From Ga0077527 sp964533495 (GTDB taxonomy: Bacteria > Pseudomonadota > Gammaproteobacteria > Burkholderiales > SG8-41), in contig CAZHJU010000001.1 in the NCBI GenBank assembly GCA_964533495.1, positions 62,001 to 126,000 of the forward strand: a stretch of DNA of 64,000 nucleotides. The letters run 5' to 3'. The position numbers were made by a program, and so were the translations under genes. Positions 23,278 through 31,329 of this stretch are shown here, piece after piece. Each line of letters opens with the position of its first letter. Position 1 is the stretch's first letter. The notes under the pieces are model-generated. The model saw nothing but the letters and a program-made list of their open reading frames with translations, ran no database searches and was not told where the DNA came from.

Positions 23278-24600
23278 ATGTTTTCTGCGCGATTTGCGAT
23301 TCTAGCGCAAAAGCTTTCGAACCGGCTTCGCGGCAACACGCCGCGCCGCATCGTGCTCGCACTGGTGCTGCCGTTTGTCGGCGTGATGGCGGCGTTCGGC
23401 ATCGCGCCGGATACCGTGACCGACACCGTCGATCGCAAAACGGTGGTTGAAGAACTGAAGCTGCCGCCACTGGCCGTGACGGATGCCGCCCCGGAACAGA
23501 CATACTGGCGCGAAGTGCGGATCGAACGCGGCGACACCATCGCCTCGGTGCTGCAGCGGCTGGACGTTGACCAGGCGAGCGCAGCCCTGCTGCTCCAGCA
23601 TACCCGCAACGCGCGCGCGCTGTACCGCCTCATCCCCGGACGCACGGTTCGCGCGCATGTATCGGAAACGGGCCAGTTGCTCGCGCTGCGCTATCTGAAC
23701 GGCACCCAGCTGATGAAGGTCGATCTGGACCGCGATGTCCTTCGCGTCTGGGAAGGCCCGGCGGACGTCGAGACCCGCGTGCACATGCGCTCGGGAGAGA
23801 TCGTGTCCTCGCTGTTTGCCGCCACGGACGCCGCGGGCATGTCGGATTCCATCGCGACCCAGATCGCCGACGTGTTTTCCACCGACATCGATTTTCACCG
23901 CGACCTGCGTCGCGGCGACCGGTTCGCGGCGGTTTACGAGGTGCATTACCACCAGGGCGAACCGATCAGGGCCGGACGGCTGCTGTCCGCCGAATTCGTC
24001 AACCAGGGAAAAACCTTCCATGCGGTCTGGTTCGACAGCGGCGATGGCCAGGGGGGCGGGTATTACACGCTCGACGGCCAGAACATCCGCAAGGCCTTCC
24101 TGCGCTCGCCGCTGGAGTTCTCGCGCATCAGCTCGGGGTTTTCCAGCGGGCGGTTCCATCCGGTGCTGAAGACCTGGCGCGCGCATCGCGGCGTCGACTA
24201 CGCCGCACCCACCGGCACCCGGGTCAGGAGCACCGGCGGCGGCATCGTCGAATTCGTCGGCAGGCAGGGCGGATACGGCAATCTCGTGGTCATCCGGCAC
24301 CAGTCCCGGTTCACGACCTGGTACGCGCACCTGTCGCGCTTTGCCCCCGGCCTGCACAAGGGCAAGCGGATTTCCCAGGGGGAACTCGTCGGCTTCGTCG
24401 GCAGCACCGGAATGGCCACCGGCCCCCATCTGCACTACGAGTTCCGCATCAACAACGTCCATCACGACCCCATGCGGGTTGCCATGCCGCCCGCCCCGCC
24501 GCTGGCGCCGCAGCATCGCGCCGCATTCGAGAAAGTGGCGCGACCGATGTCCGGACGCCTGGCGCTGCTGCGCCAAATCCGCACCACGTCCGCGAACTGA
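23278..24600 (+). CDS. M23 family metallopeptidase (murein DD-endopeptidase type)
   Basis: A 440-residue envelope peptidase. There is an N-terminal membrane anchor at about residues 25-45 (IVLALVLPFVGVMAAFGIA), a LysM-like/OapA-type middle domain (VRIERGDTIASVLQRLDV), and a C-terminal LytM domain with HRGVDYAAPTGTRVRSTGGG, GYGNLVVIRHQ, TWYAHLSRF and the zinc ligand motif GPHLHYEFRIN. It should cut peptide cross-links in peptidoglycan during growth, like MepM. A GGGAAGC-like Shine-Dalgarno precedes the ATG. It is followed at 12 bases by anmK, which recycles a peptidoglycan sugar, so the pair forms a cell-wall unit. Confidence 0.92.
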   Translation: MFSARFAILAQKLSNRLRGNTPRRIVLALVLPFVGVMAAFGIAPDTVTDTVDRKTVVEELKLPPLAVTDAAPEQTYWREVRIERGDTIASVLQRLDVDQASAALLLQHTRNARALYRLIPGRTVRAHVSETGQLLALRYLNGTQLMKVDLDRDVLRVWEGPADVETRVHMRSGEIVSSLFAATDAAGMSDSIATQIADVFSTDIDFHRDLRRGDRFAAVYEVHYHQGEPIRAGRLLSAEFVNQGKTFHAVWFDSGDGQGGGYYTLDGQNIRKAFLRSPLEFSRISSGFSSGRFHPVLKTWRAHRGVDYAAPTGTRVRSTGGGIVEFVGRQGGYGNLVVIRHQSRFTTWYAHLSRFAPGLHKGKRISQGELVGFVGSTGMATGPHLHYEFRINNVHHDPMRVAMPPAPPLAPQHRAAFEKVARPMSGRLALLRQIRTTSAN

Positions 24601-24612
24601 TCCCTGGCCGCG

Positions 24613-25701
24613 ATGCCGGGTCTGTTCATCGGGTTGATGTCCGGCACCAGCATGGACGGCATCGATGCCGTGCTGGCCGATCTCGCGGCTGTACCGCTGC
24701 TGCGCCACCACATCCACCAGCCGTCCCCGCCGCGGCTGCGTGAGACCCTGCTTTCGCTGAACGAGCCCGGCACTGACGAGCTGCACAGGGCGGCGATGGC
24801 AGCCAATGCCCTGTCGCTGGGTTACGCGGCGGCCGTGCGCACCCTGCTGGCGCAGTCCGGCACGGATGCCGGAAACATAGCGGCCATCGGCTGCCACGGC
24901 CAGACCGTGCGCCACAATCCCCGGGAAGGTTACACAACCCAGCTCGTCAACGGCGCGCTGCTCGCGGAACTGTCGGGCATCCGGGTCATCTGCGATTTTC
25001 GCAGCCGGGACATCGCCGCCGGCGGCGAGGGCGCGCCGCTGGTTCCGGCTTTCCATCGGGCGGTTTTCGCGCGCCCGGACCAGTCCCGCGCCATCGTCAA
25101 CATCGGCGGCATCGCCAACATCACGCATCTTCCACCCGGCAGGCCGGTCACCGGTTTCGACTGCGGTCCGGGCAATGTGTTGATGGACGGCTGGATTGCG
25201 ACCCACAGGAATCTCCCCTACGACGCCGGCGGCGCCTGGGCGGCGCAGGGCAACCCACTGCCGGAACTGCTGCAACGCTTGCTCGGCAACGGGTTCTTCG
25301 ACCGGCCGCCGCCCAAAAGCACGGGGCGGGAATTGTTCAATCTGCAGGCCCTGCGGCAACTGCTGACCGGCGACGAGCGGCCGGTCGACGTGCAGGCAAC
25401 GCTGTGTGAGCTGACGGCAATCGCCATCGCGCGCGCGCTCGACAGTCACTGCGCGGATGCCGATGAGGTTTACCTGTGCGGCGGCGGCGCCCGCAACACC
25501 CGCCTGTTCCGCCGGCTGGCGGCGATGCTCGCGGGCCGCAGGCTGGGATTGACCGACGAACTCGGCATCCCCGCGGAGTCGGTGGAGGCCGCCGCATTCG
25601 CCTGGCTGGCGCAACGGACACTCGCCGCCGAGCCCGGGAATCTGCCGGAGGTTACCGGGGCCGGGGGAGCACGGGTGCTGGGCGCCATTTACCCGGCGTG
25701 A
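24613..25701 (+). CDS. anmK: anhydro-N-acetylmuramic acid kinase
   Basis: A 362-residue kinase that opens and phosphorylates 1,6-anhydro-MurNAc to MurNAc-6-phosphate in cell-wall recycling. The opening GLFIGLMSGTSMDGIDAVL is the family signature. IGCHGQTVRHNP, AIVNIGGIANITHLP, DCGPGNVLMDGW and YLCGGGARNTRLFRRL are the remaining nucleotide and sugar motifs, all intact. It lies directly downstream of the M23 endopeptidase gene and ends at a strong terminator. Confidence 0.96.
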   Translation: MPGLFIGLMSGTSMDGIDAVLADLAAVPLLRHHIHQPSPPRLRETLLSLNEPGTDELHRAAMAANALSLGYAAAVRTLLAQSGTDAGNIAAIGCHGQTVRHNPREGYTTQLVNGALLAELSGIRVICDFRSRDIAAGGEGAPLVPAFHRAVFARPDQSRAIVNIGGIANITHLPPGRPVTGFDCGPGNVLMDGWIATHRNLPYDAGGAWAAQGNPLPELLQRLLGNGFFDRPPPKSTGRELFNLQALRQLLTGDERPVDVQATLCELTAIAIARALDSHCADADEVYLCGGGARNTRLFRRLAAMLAGRRLGLTDELGIPAESVEAAAFAWLAQRTLAAEPGNLPEVTGAGGARVLGAIYPA

Positions 25702-25711
25702 GTGCCGCTGA

Positions 25712-25748
25712 AACAAAAACGGGAGGCAAAGCCTCCCGTTCTTGTTTG
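25712..25748. terminator. bidirectional intrinsic terminator
   Basis: The hairpin ACGGGAGGC-aaa-GCCTCCCGT is flanked by AACAAAA and TTCTTGTTT, between the convergent anmK and erpA genes. Confidence 0.85.
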
Positions 25749-25762
25749 CGCCCGGAAACCGT

Positions 25763-26116
25763 TCAGGAGGAAAAAGACGAGCCGCAGCCGCAGGTGGAAC
25801 TGGCGTTGGGATTCTTGATCACGAACTGCGCGCCCTCGACGTTCTCCTGATAGTCGATTTCCGCGCCGGTCAGGTATTGCAGGCTCATCGGATCGATCAG
25901 CAGCGTGACGCCGCCTTTCTGCAGCGAGGTGTCGTCCTCGTTGACGGCCTCGTCGAAGGTGAAGCCATACTGGAAGCCGGAACAGCCGCCGCCGGTGACG
26001 AACACCCTCAGCTTGAGATCGGGATTGCCTTCCTCCTCGATCAGCTGCCTGACCTTGGTCGCGGCATTCTCGGTAAATACCAGCGGATCCGGCAAAACTT
26101 CGGTAACTGCATTCAT
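25763..26116 (-). CDS. erpA: iron-sulfur cluster insertion protein ErpA
   Basis: A 117-residue A-type carrier that passes Fe-S clusters to target apoproteins. The three cluster cysteines are present: one in VFVTGGGCSGFQYGF and two in the C-terminal CGCGSSF. Length and the PLVFTENAATKVRQLI opening fit the ErpA subgroup. ATG at 26116 was chosen because homologues begin there. It is the last gene of the minus-strand rplM-rpsI-argC-DUF6776-bactofilin series and converges on anmK. Confidence 0.95.
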   Translation of the reverse strand: MNAVTEVLPDPLVFTENAATKVRQLIEEEGNPDLKLRVFVTGGGCSGFQYGFTFDEAVNEDDTSLQKGGVTLLIDPMSLQYLTGAEIDYQENVEGAQFVIKNPNASSTCGCGSSFSS

Positions 26117-26177
26117 GACACGCTCCTGAATCGGTTCGGCCCTGCGGCCATCCGGGCCATTATAGCCCTCGCCGGCT

Positions 26178-26585
26178 TCACTCGGCCGACGCCGGCTTGA
26201 ACTTGACGACCTTGTCGGCCTTGATGTCGTCCTGATAGACCAGCCGGCCCTGGACCACGGCCCCCAGCTGCATTTCCAGCGTCCGGTAATAAACATCCCC
26301 TGTGACATTCGCCTTGCCCTGCAGTTCGACGTAATCGGCGGCGTGCACCGGCCCCACCACTGTGCCGTTGATGACCACATGGGAAACACGGATTTCGCCC
26401 TCGATGCGCGCGGCCTCCGACAGCACCAGCGTGCCCGGTTTCCCTTCGGCGGAAATCACATTGCCATGCACATGCCCGTCGACACGCAGGCCACCGTCGA
26501 ACGTCAGGTCGCCTTCGATCACCGTGCCGGCGCCGATCAGGCAGTCGATGCGGTTCTGGGGTTTGCTGGGTTTGTTGCCGAACAT
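26178..26585 (-). CDS. bactofilin (polymer-forming cytoskeletal protein)
   Basis: A 135-residue bactofilin. The central region is a right-handed beta-helix built from short repeating rungs: IGAGTVIEGDLTFDGGLRVD, GHVHGNVISA, ARIEGEIRVSHVVINGTVVG, ANVTGDVYYRTLEM and GAVVQGRLVY. Bactofilins form non-polar filaments beneath the membrane without nucleotide and organise cell-wall enzymes or other envelope machines. The gene lies between erpA and the membrane-anchored coiled-coil gene at 26598, 12 bases apart, and the pair is conserved in betaproteobacteria. Confidence 0.93.
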   Translation of the reverse strand: MFGNKPSKPQNRIDCLIGAGTVIEGDLTFDGGLRVDGHVHGNVISAEGKPGTLVLSEAARIEGEIRVSHVVINGTVVGPVHAADYVELQGKANVTGDVYYRTLEMQLGAVVQGRLVYQDDIKADKVVKFKPASAE

Positions 26586-26597
26586 GATGGTCTCCTG

Positions 26598-27344
26598 CTA
26601 GGAAAGAGTGACATTATGCGTCAGGCGCGGCGCGGCGGAATTGCCCTCGAATACGCGGACCTGCAGCCCCTTGACCGCCGCATCCGGGGAAATCCGGAAC
26701 ATGCCCTCGACACGCTGGAACAGCTTGAAGCTGACCTGGTATTCCTTCGCCGGCTGGGCGGAGTCCGGCGGCATCACGAGCACGACTTTACGGTCATCCT
26801 GCTGCAGATTCAATACAAACTGCAGGCGCCCGTTGAATTCCTTGGCACGCTCGCCGGTCTGCACCAGCAGCAACTGGTAGCGGTACTCGCCGGGTACCGG
26901 CTCCGGTATCAGGCGGAACCGGTTGACGCTGATGGCGCTTTCCTTGCCGGTCGCCGTCAGGGACTGGAAAAAAGCGAGATCCTCCTTGAGCCGGGCATTT
27001 TCCTGGGCCAGGTTCTTCACCTGCCGCTCGAGATCGACAAAGGTTGCGCGCTCGATCTGCAGCTGCCGTTCCGCCGTCGCGGCTCTCGCATTCAGCTCCG
27101 CCAGTTCGCCCTGCTGTTTGAGCACCGTTTCGTTGAGCTGCGTCCGCAGCCGCACCGCCTCGCCCTGGCGGAAACCCGCGTATTCCAGTCCGAAATCGTA
27201 CGTGACCCAGGCTACGCCGGCCACCAATGCCCCGCCGGCGACAATCCCGGACCAGCGCCAGTACCAGGGCATGTGCGGCCGTACCGCCAGCTTCGGCGCA
27301 TCGATGCCGAATCGCCGCGCGAACGCCTTGAGGGAGCGCTTCAT
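26598..27344 (-). CDS. membrane-anchored coiled-coil protein (DUF6776-like)
   Basis: A 248-residue protein of unknown function. One transmembrane helix sits at about residues 30-50 (WSGIVAGGALVAGVAWVTYD). A coiled coil follows at about 60-125 with alternating Glu, Leu and Gln (LNETVLKQQGELAELNARAA and onward), and then a beta-rich C-terminal domain with FRLIPEPVPGEYRYQLLLVQ. The layout, one helix and a periplasmic coiled coil, resembles divisome or wall-scaffold proteins. Position beside bactofilin suggests a partner role in envelope organisation, which is inference from context only. Naming as DUF6776 is from memory of the betaproteobacterial neighbourhood. Confidence 0.75.
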   Translation of the reverse strand: MKRSLKAFARRFGIDAPKLAVRPHMPWYWRWSGIVAGGALVAGVAWVTYDFGLEYAGFRQGEAVRLRTQLNETVLKQQGELAELNARAATAERQLQIERATFVDLERQVKNLAQENARLKEDLAFFQSLTATGKESAISVNRFRLIPEPVPGEYRYQLLLVQTGERAKEFNGRLQFVLNLQQDDRKVVLVMPPDSAQPAKEYQVSFKLFQRVEGMFRISPDAAVKGLQVRVFEGNSAAPRLTHNVTLS

Positions 27345-27348
27345 GCAA

Positions 27349-28389
27349 TCAGGGCAGCAGCGCGACCTGCGTCAGCCCGGTTTCTTCCGGCAAACCGAAC
27401 AGGATATTCATGTTCTGCACCGCCTGTCCCGCAGCCCCCTTGACCAGGTTGTCGATCACCGACAGCACGACCACGGTGTCGCCGCCCTGCGGCTGGTGCA
27501 CGGCGATGCGGCAGATGTTTGCCCCGCGCACCGAGCGGGTTTCGGGATGATTGCCGGCGGGCATGACGTCGACAAAGGCCTCCCCGGCATAACGTTTCTC
27601 GTACAGCGCCTGCAGATCGACGGTTTTGGTCAGCCTGGCGTACAGGGTGGCGTGAATGCCGCGGATCATCGGCGTCAGGTGCGGCACGAACACCAGTCCG
27701 ACCGGATGTCCGGCGGCCCGCGCAAGGCCCTGCGCGATTTCCGGCTGGTGGCGATGACCGCCCACGCCATAGGCCTTGAAATTGTCGGCGGCTTCCGCGT
27801 GCAGGACATGCGTCTCGGCCTTGCGTCCGGCGCCGGACACGCCGGATTTGGCATCGGCGATCAGGTGCCCGTCATCCACGCAGCCGGCTTCGATCAGCGG
27901 CAGGAACCCCAGCTGGACCGAGGTCGGATAACACCCCGGATTGGCGATCACGCGCGCCTTTTTGATCTCCGCACGGTTGACTTCGGGCAAGGCGTACACC
28001 GCCTCGGCCACCAGTTCCGGGCAGGCGTGCTTCATCTTGTAATACTGCTCCCACACGGCGATGTCGCGAATGCGGAAATCGGCGGCAAGGTCGATCACCC
28101 TCACGCCTGCATCGACCAGCGCGCGCGCTTCCTGCATGGCCACGCCGTTGGGCGTCGCAAAAAACACCACATCGCATTTCTCCAGCCCGGCCGCCGCAGG
28201 TTCGCTGAAACGCAGGCTGACCCTGCGGCGCAGGTTGGGAAACATGTCCGCCACCGGCGTGCCGGCTTCCTTGCGCGAGGTAATCGCCCGCAGCTCGCAA
28301 TGCGGGTGCTGCGCCAGCAGCCGCAGCAGCTCGACACCGGTGTATCCGGTGCCTCCGACGATCCCGACCTTGATGATTTTTTCCGTCAT
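27349..28389 (-). CDS. argC: N-acetyl-gamma-glutamyl-phosphate reductase
   Basis: A 346-residue enzyme of arginine biosynthesis that reduces N-acetylglutamyl phosphate to the semialdehyde with NADPH. The nucleotide-binding VGIVGGTGYTGVELLRLL is at the N-terminus, the catalytic cysteine lies in VIANPGCYPTSVQLG, and SGVSGAGRKAE and FVPHLTPMIRGIHATLYA match the family. It starts at ATG 28389, 112 bases after rpsI, with a terminator hairpin between. It reads into the DUF6776-like, bactofilin and erpA genes. Confidence 0.96.
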   Translation of the reverse strand: MTEKIIKVGIVGGTGYTGVELLRLLAQHPHCELRAITSRKEAGTPVADMFPNLRRRVSLRFSEPAAAGLEKCDVVFFATPNGVAMQEARALVDAGVRVIDLAADFRIRDIAVWEQYYKMKHACPELVAEAVYALPEVNRAEIKKARVIANPGCYPTSVQLGFLPLIEAGCVDDGHLIADAKSGVSGAGRKAETHVLHAEAADNFKAYGVGGHRHQPEIAQGLARAAGHPVGLVFVPHLTPMIRGIHATLYARLTKTVDLQALYEKRYAGEAFVDVMPAGNHPETRSVRGANICRIAVHQPQGGDTVVVLSVIDNLVKGAAGQAVQNMNILFGLPEETGLTQVALLP

Positions 28390-28449
28390 GTCCTGATCAT
28401 TTCCTTCCCTGATCTGCCATCCGTCATCCGGGCACCTGGGCCAGAGACG

Positions 28450-28475
28450 ACAAAGCCGCCCTCGGGCGGCTTTGT
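28450..28475. terminator. intrinsic terminator downstream of rpsI
   Basis: A hairpin ACAAAGCCGCC-ctcg-GGCGGCTTTGT sits 27 bases past the rpsI stop on the minus strand. It should separate the ribosomal operon from argC, at least partly. Confidence 0.8.
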
Positions 28476-28501
28476 ACGAACTTCCGTTGCGCGAATAACC
28501 G

Positions 28502-28894
28502 TTAACGCTTGGAAAACTGCTTGCGCCGCCGCGCCTTGCGCAAACCGACTTTCTTGCGCTCCACCTCGCGGGCATCCCGGGTGACCAGTCCGGCCTTGCG
28601 CAGCACGGGCTTCAGCGCCGCATCATATTCGATCAGCGCGCGGGTGATGCCGTGACGGACCGCGCCCGCCTGGCCGGATTCGCCGCCACCGGTCACATTG
28701 ACGCTGATGTCGAAGGTGTCCAGCCTCTCGATCAGCGCGAGCGGCTGGCGCACGACCATGCGGCCGGTTTCGCGAGAGAAGAATTCGTCCACCGGCTTGC
28801 CGTTGACGACGATGCTGCCCTTGCCGGGCTGCAGGTATACGCGGGCCACCGCACTTTTGCGGCGGCCGGTGCCGTAGTTCTTTTGAACTGCCAT
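28502..28894 (-). CDS. rpsI: 30S ribosomal protein S9
   Basis: A 130-residue small-subunit protein. The N-terminal YGTGRRKSAVARVYLQPGKG, central VNVTGGGESGQAGAVRHGI and the basic tail KKVGLRKARRRKQFSKR, which reaches the P-site tRNA, are all present. It follows rplM by six bases in the usual L13-S9 operon and is followed by a terminator. Confidence 0.98.
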   Translation of the reverse strand: MAVQKNYGTGRRKSAVARVYLQPGKGSIVVNGKPVDEFFSRETGRMVVRQPLALIERLDTFDISVNVTGGGESGQAGAVRHGITRALIEYDAALKPVLRKAGLVTRDAREVERKKVGLRKARRRKQFSKR

Positions 28895-28900
28895 GGTCTT

Positions 28901-29335
28901 TTAATCCTGGATTTCGAGGGTCTTGGGCTGTTGGGCGGCATGCGGATGATCGGTACCCGCGTACGCCTTCATTTTCTTCAACATCGCGTAGCCGAGGGGG
29001 CCCTTCGGCAGCATGCCCTTCACCGCCTTTTCGAGCACACGCGCCGGAAACTTGGCATGCATCTTCTCGAAGCTGGTGGTGTAGAGGCCGCCCGGATAAC
29101 CGGTGTGGCGGTTATAGAGCTTGTCCTTGGCCTTGTTGCCGGTGACGCGCAGCTTGTCGACATTGACCACCACGATGTAATCGCCGGTGTCGATGTGACG
29201 GGTGAATTCGGGCTTGTGCTTGCCGCGCAGGCGGTGGGCGATCTCGGCTGCCAGCCGGCCCAGCACCTTGCCGGAAGCATCGACGACATACCAGTCGCGG
29301 TTGACTTCGCCGGGTTTTGCGGAATAGGTCTTCAT
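28901..29335 (-). CDS. rplM: 50S ribosomal protein L13
   Basis: A 144-residue large-subunit protein that binds 23S rRNA early in assembly. Recognisable by KTYSAKPGEVNRDWYVVDAS, LGRLAAEIAHRLRGKHKPEF, YNRHTGYPGGLY and AVKGMLPKGPLGYAMLKKMK. It is the first gene of the rplM-rpsI operon, with a near-consensus promoter about 40 bases upstream of its ATG. Confidence 0.98.
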   Translation of the reverse strand: MKTYSAKPGEVNRDWYVVDASGKVLGRLAAEIAHRLRGKHKPEFTRHIDTGDYIVVVNVDKLRVTGNKAKDKLYNRHTGYPGGLYTTSFEKMHAKFPARVLEKAVKGMLPKGPLGYAMLKKMKAYAGTDHPHAAQQPKTLEIQD

Positions 29336-29376
29336 GCTTGATCCTGCACGTTCTCGGTGATTCAGGGAAACCGCGA

Positions 29377-29406
29377 ATTCTATGGGAAATCAAGCGGATG
29401 TGTCAA
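29377..29406 (-). promoter_or_regulatory. sigma-70 promoter of rplM-rpsI
   Basis: On the minus strand, TTGACA (29406-29401) and TAGAAT (29382-29377) are separated by 18 bases. The -10 box ends 41 bases before the rplM ATG. This is the best-matching promoter in the window, as expected for a ribosomal protein operon. Confidence 0.8.
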
Positions 29407-29450
29407 ACTGCCGTACTGCAGCAAAAACACTGCACCATCAGCCGCGCCCG

Positions 29451-29484
29451 AAAATAAGTTATTTAAAAACAATATCTTATCAAT
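29451..29484 (-). repeat. AT-rich interspersed repeat, copy 5 (diverged)
   Basis: An AT-rich stretch between the rplM promoter and the YdcF-like gene. In reverse complement it reads GATAAGATATTGTTTTTAAA, which aligns with the family core ATAAG-n-n-n-TTGTTTTTA. It ends on the ATG of the gene at 29483. It is the least similar copy. Confidence 0.5.
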
Positions 29485-30247
29485 GACGCTGACCTGGCAA
29501 GCCACCAATATCCTGTCTTCCCTGCTGATTCCGCCGGGTCTGTTGCTGCTGTTCTTTGCAGCTGGCCTGGCGCTGATCCGGCGCCGGCCGCGTGCCGGCC
29601 GCGCGCTGCTGGTCGCCGGCGCCGGCAGCCTTTATCTGCTGTCCATGCCGCTGACCGGCACCACCCTGCTCCAATATTGGGAATCCCCGGCGGCAAGCCC
29701 CGCCGACTTGCTTCCGGCTGCCGCAATCGTGGTCCTCGGGGGCGGCCAGTACCGGCAGGCTCCGGAATACGGCGGCGACACCGTGAGCGCGATGGGGCTG
29801 GTGCGCCTGCGTTACGCGGCCGCCCTGCACCGGCGCAGCGGCCTGCCGGTACTGGTCAGCGGTGGCAACCCGGACGGCGCGGCAACCAGCGAAGCCCGGG
29901 CCATGCAAAAGACGCTGGAGTGCGAATTTGCCGTGCCCGTGCGCTGGAGCGAGAACCGGTCAGCCAACACGCTGGACAACGCCCGCAACAGCCGCGACAT
30001 CCTTGCCGCGGAAAACATCCGGCGCATCGTCCTGGTGACCCATGCCTGGCACATGCCCCGTGCGCGCCTGGCTTTCGAACAATCCGGTTTCGAGGTCATT
30101 GCCGCGCCGACGGCTCACGCCACCCGCGGCCGCGTGACCGTGCTCGATTTCCTGCCCGATGCCGGCGCCCTGCTCGACAGCGCGCTGTTTTTCCACGAAG
30201 CCATCGGCACAGTCTGGTATCGTTTGCGCCTCTTTTTCCAGGGCTGA
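29483..30247 (+). CDS. YdcF/ElyC-family (DUF218) membrane protein
   Basis: A 254-residue protein with two hydrophobic helices in the first 65 residues (LSSLLIPPGLLLLFFAAGLA and ALLVAGAGSLYLLS) and a periplasmic DUF218 domain. Typical motifs are AAIVVLGGGQYRQAPEYGGD, LPVLVSGGNPDG, EARAMQKTLE, ENRSANTLDNARNS and IVLVTHAWHMPRARLAFEQS. The family includes ElyC and SanA, which affect peptidoglycan and lipid-carrier recycling, though the chemistry is not settled. ATG 29483 lies at the edge of an AT-rich repeat and no clear Shine-Dalgarno precedes it. Confidence 0.87.
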   Translation: MTLTWQATNILSSLLIPPGLLLLFFAAGLALIRRRPRAGRALLVAGAGSLYLLSMPLTGTTLLQYWESPAASPADLLPAAAIVVLGGGQYRQAPEYGGDTVSAMGLVRLRYAAALHRRSGLPVLVSGGNPDGAATSEARAMQKTLECEFAVPVRWSENRSANTLDNARNSRDILAAENIRRIVLVTHAWHMPRARLAFEQSGFEVIAAPTAHATRGRVTVLDFLPDAGALLDSALFFHEAIGTVWYRLRLFFQG

Positions 30248-30262
30248 CCGCGGGGAGCACCC

Positions 30263-30685
30263 ATGAAAGCGCGCATCAAGTGGATCGAAAACGTCAGTTT
30301 TGTCGCGGAGTCCGGCAGCGGGCACGCGCTGGTCATCGACGGCGCGCCTGAGGGCGGTGGTCGCGACCTGGGCCCTCGCCCCATGGAAGTGGTGCTGATG
30401 GGCACCGGCGGCTGCACCGCCTATGACGTGATGCACATCCTGCGCAAGTCGCGGGCGCCGGTCACCGATTGCGTGCTGGAAATCGACGCCGAGCGCGCGG
30501 ACGAAGACCCCAAGGTGTTCACCAAAATCCATTTCCACTTCGTCGTCACCGGCAGGGGCCTGAAACCGGCGCAGGTCGAGCGCGCGGTGCACCTGTCGGC
30601 GGAAAAGTACTGCTCGGCCTCGATCATGCTCGGCAAGACCGCCGCCATCACCCACGACTTCGAGATCCGCGAAACCGAAGCCTGA
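30263..30685 (+). CDS. OsmC family protein (YhfA-like)
   Basis: A 140-residue OsmC-fold protein. It has GPRPMEVVLMGTGGCTAYDV with one conserved cysteine and EKYCSASIMLGKTAAITHDF with the second, the redox pair used by OsmC/Ohr thiol peroxidases. The YhfA-like subgroup to which this belongs has no firm physiological role. It follows the YdcF-like gene by 15 bases and converges on coq7. Confidence 0.88.
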   Translation: MKARIKWIENVSFVAESGSGHALVIDGAPEGGGRDLGPRPMEVVLMGTGGCTAYDVMHILRKSRAPVTDCVLEIDAERADEDPKVFTKIHFHFVVTGRGLKPAQVERAVHLSAEKYCSASIMLGKTAAITHDFEIRETEA

Positions 30686-30700
30686 TCCGCGCGGCAGCGG

Positions 30701-31324
30701 CTACAGCAGGAACGCGCCGCCGGTCATCACTTTCGAGGAAACCTGCATCGCGGCCTTGACCGGCGCGGGCAGTTCGGCGCCGCCGTGGCGCAACGCGGTT
30801 GTCGCATGGCGGGCCTCGTCGTCCCGCATCTGCTCGACGATGGCGCGGCTTTTGCGATCTTCCGCCGGCAGCCGCGCCAGATGTCCCTCGAGATGTTTCA
30901 CCACCTGGCGCTCGGTCTCGGCGAGAAACCCGAGATTCCAGCGGTCCCCCAGCGCGCCGGCGGCGGCGCCGATGGCGAAGGATCCCGCGTAAAATAGCGG
31001 ATTGAGCAGGCTCTTGCGGCCGCCCAGTTCGGCGATGCGCTGCTCGGTCCAGGCGAGGTGCTCGGTTTCCTCCTGCGCGGCCTCTTCCAGCGCGGCGCGC
31101 GCGCCCGAGTCGCGTGCGGTCATCGCCTGCCCCTGGTACAGCGCCTGGGCGCAGACTTCGCCGGTATGGTTGACCCGCATCAGCGCGGCAGCCAGCGCGC
31201 GCTGCGCCGGACTCATGTCGGCGTCCCGGACATCTTTCCCGGGAACGGGACGGATGCTGCGCGCGGGCGCAAAGAGGGTGCGCAAGCCCCGGTCAAAACC
31301 GATGATCAGATCGTCCAGTCCCAT
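30701..31324 (-). CDS. coq7: 2-polyprenyl-3-methyl-6-methoxy-1,4-benzoquinone hydroxylase (Coq7)
   Basis: A 207-residue diiron hydroxylase that adds the last ring hydroxyl in ubiquinone synthesis. The carboxylate-bridged iron ligands are visible as E in NHTGEVCAQALYQGQ, EETEH in EEAAQEETEHLAWTEQ, E in VVKHLEGHL, and DDEARH in MRDDEARHATTAL. It starts five bases after trpC on the minus strand, so it is probably transcribed with the tryptophan genes. The second ring hydroxylase candidate lies at 47193-48365. Confidence 0.95.
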   Translation of the reverse strand: MGLDDLIIGFDRGLRTLFAPARSIRPVPGKDVRDADMSPAQRALAAALMRVNHTGEVCAQALYQGQAMTARDSGARAALEEAAQEETEHLAWTEQRIAELGGRKSLLNPLFYAGSFAIGAAAGALGDRWNLGFLAETERQVVKHLEGHLARLPAEDRKSRAIVEQMRDDEARHATTALRHGGAELPAPVKAAMQVSSKVMTGGAFLL

Positions 31325-31329
31325 GATCT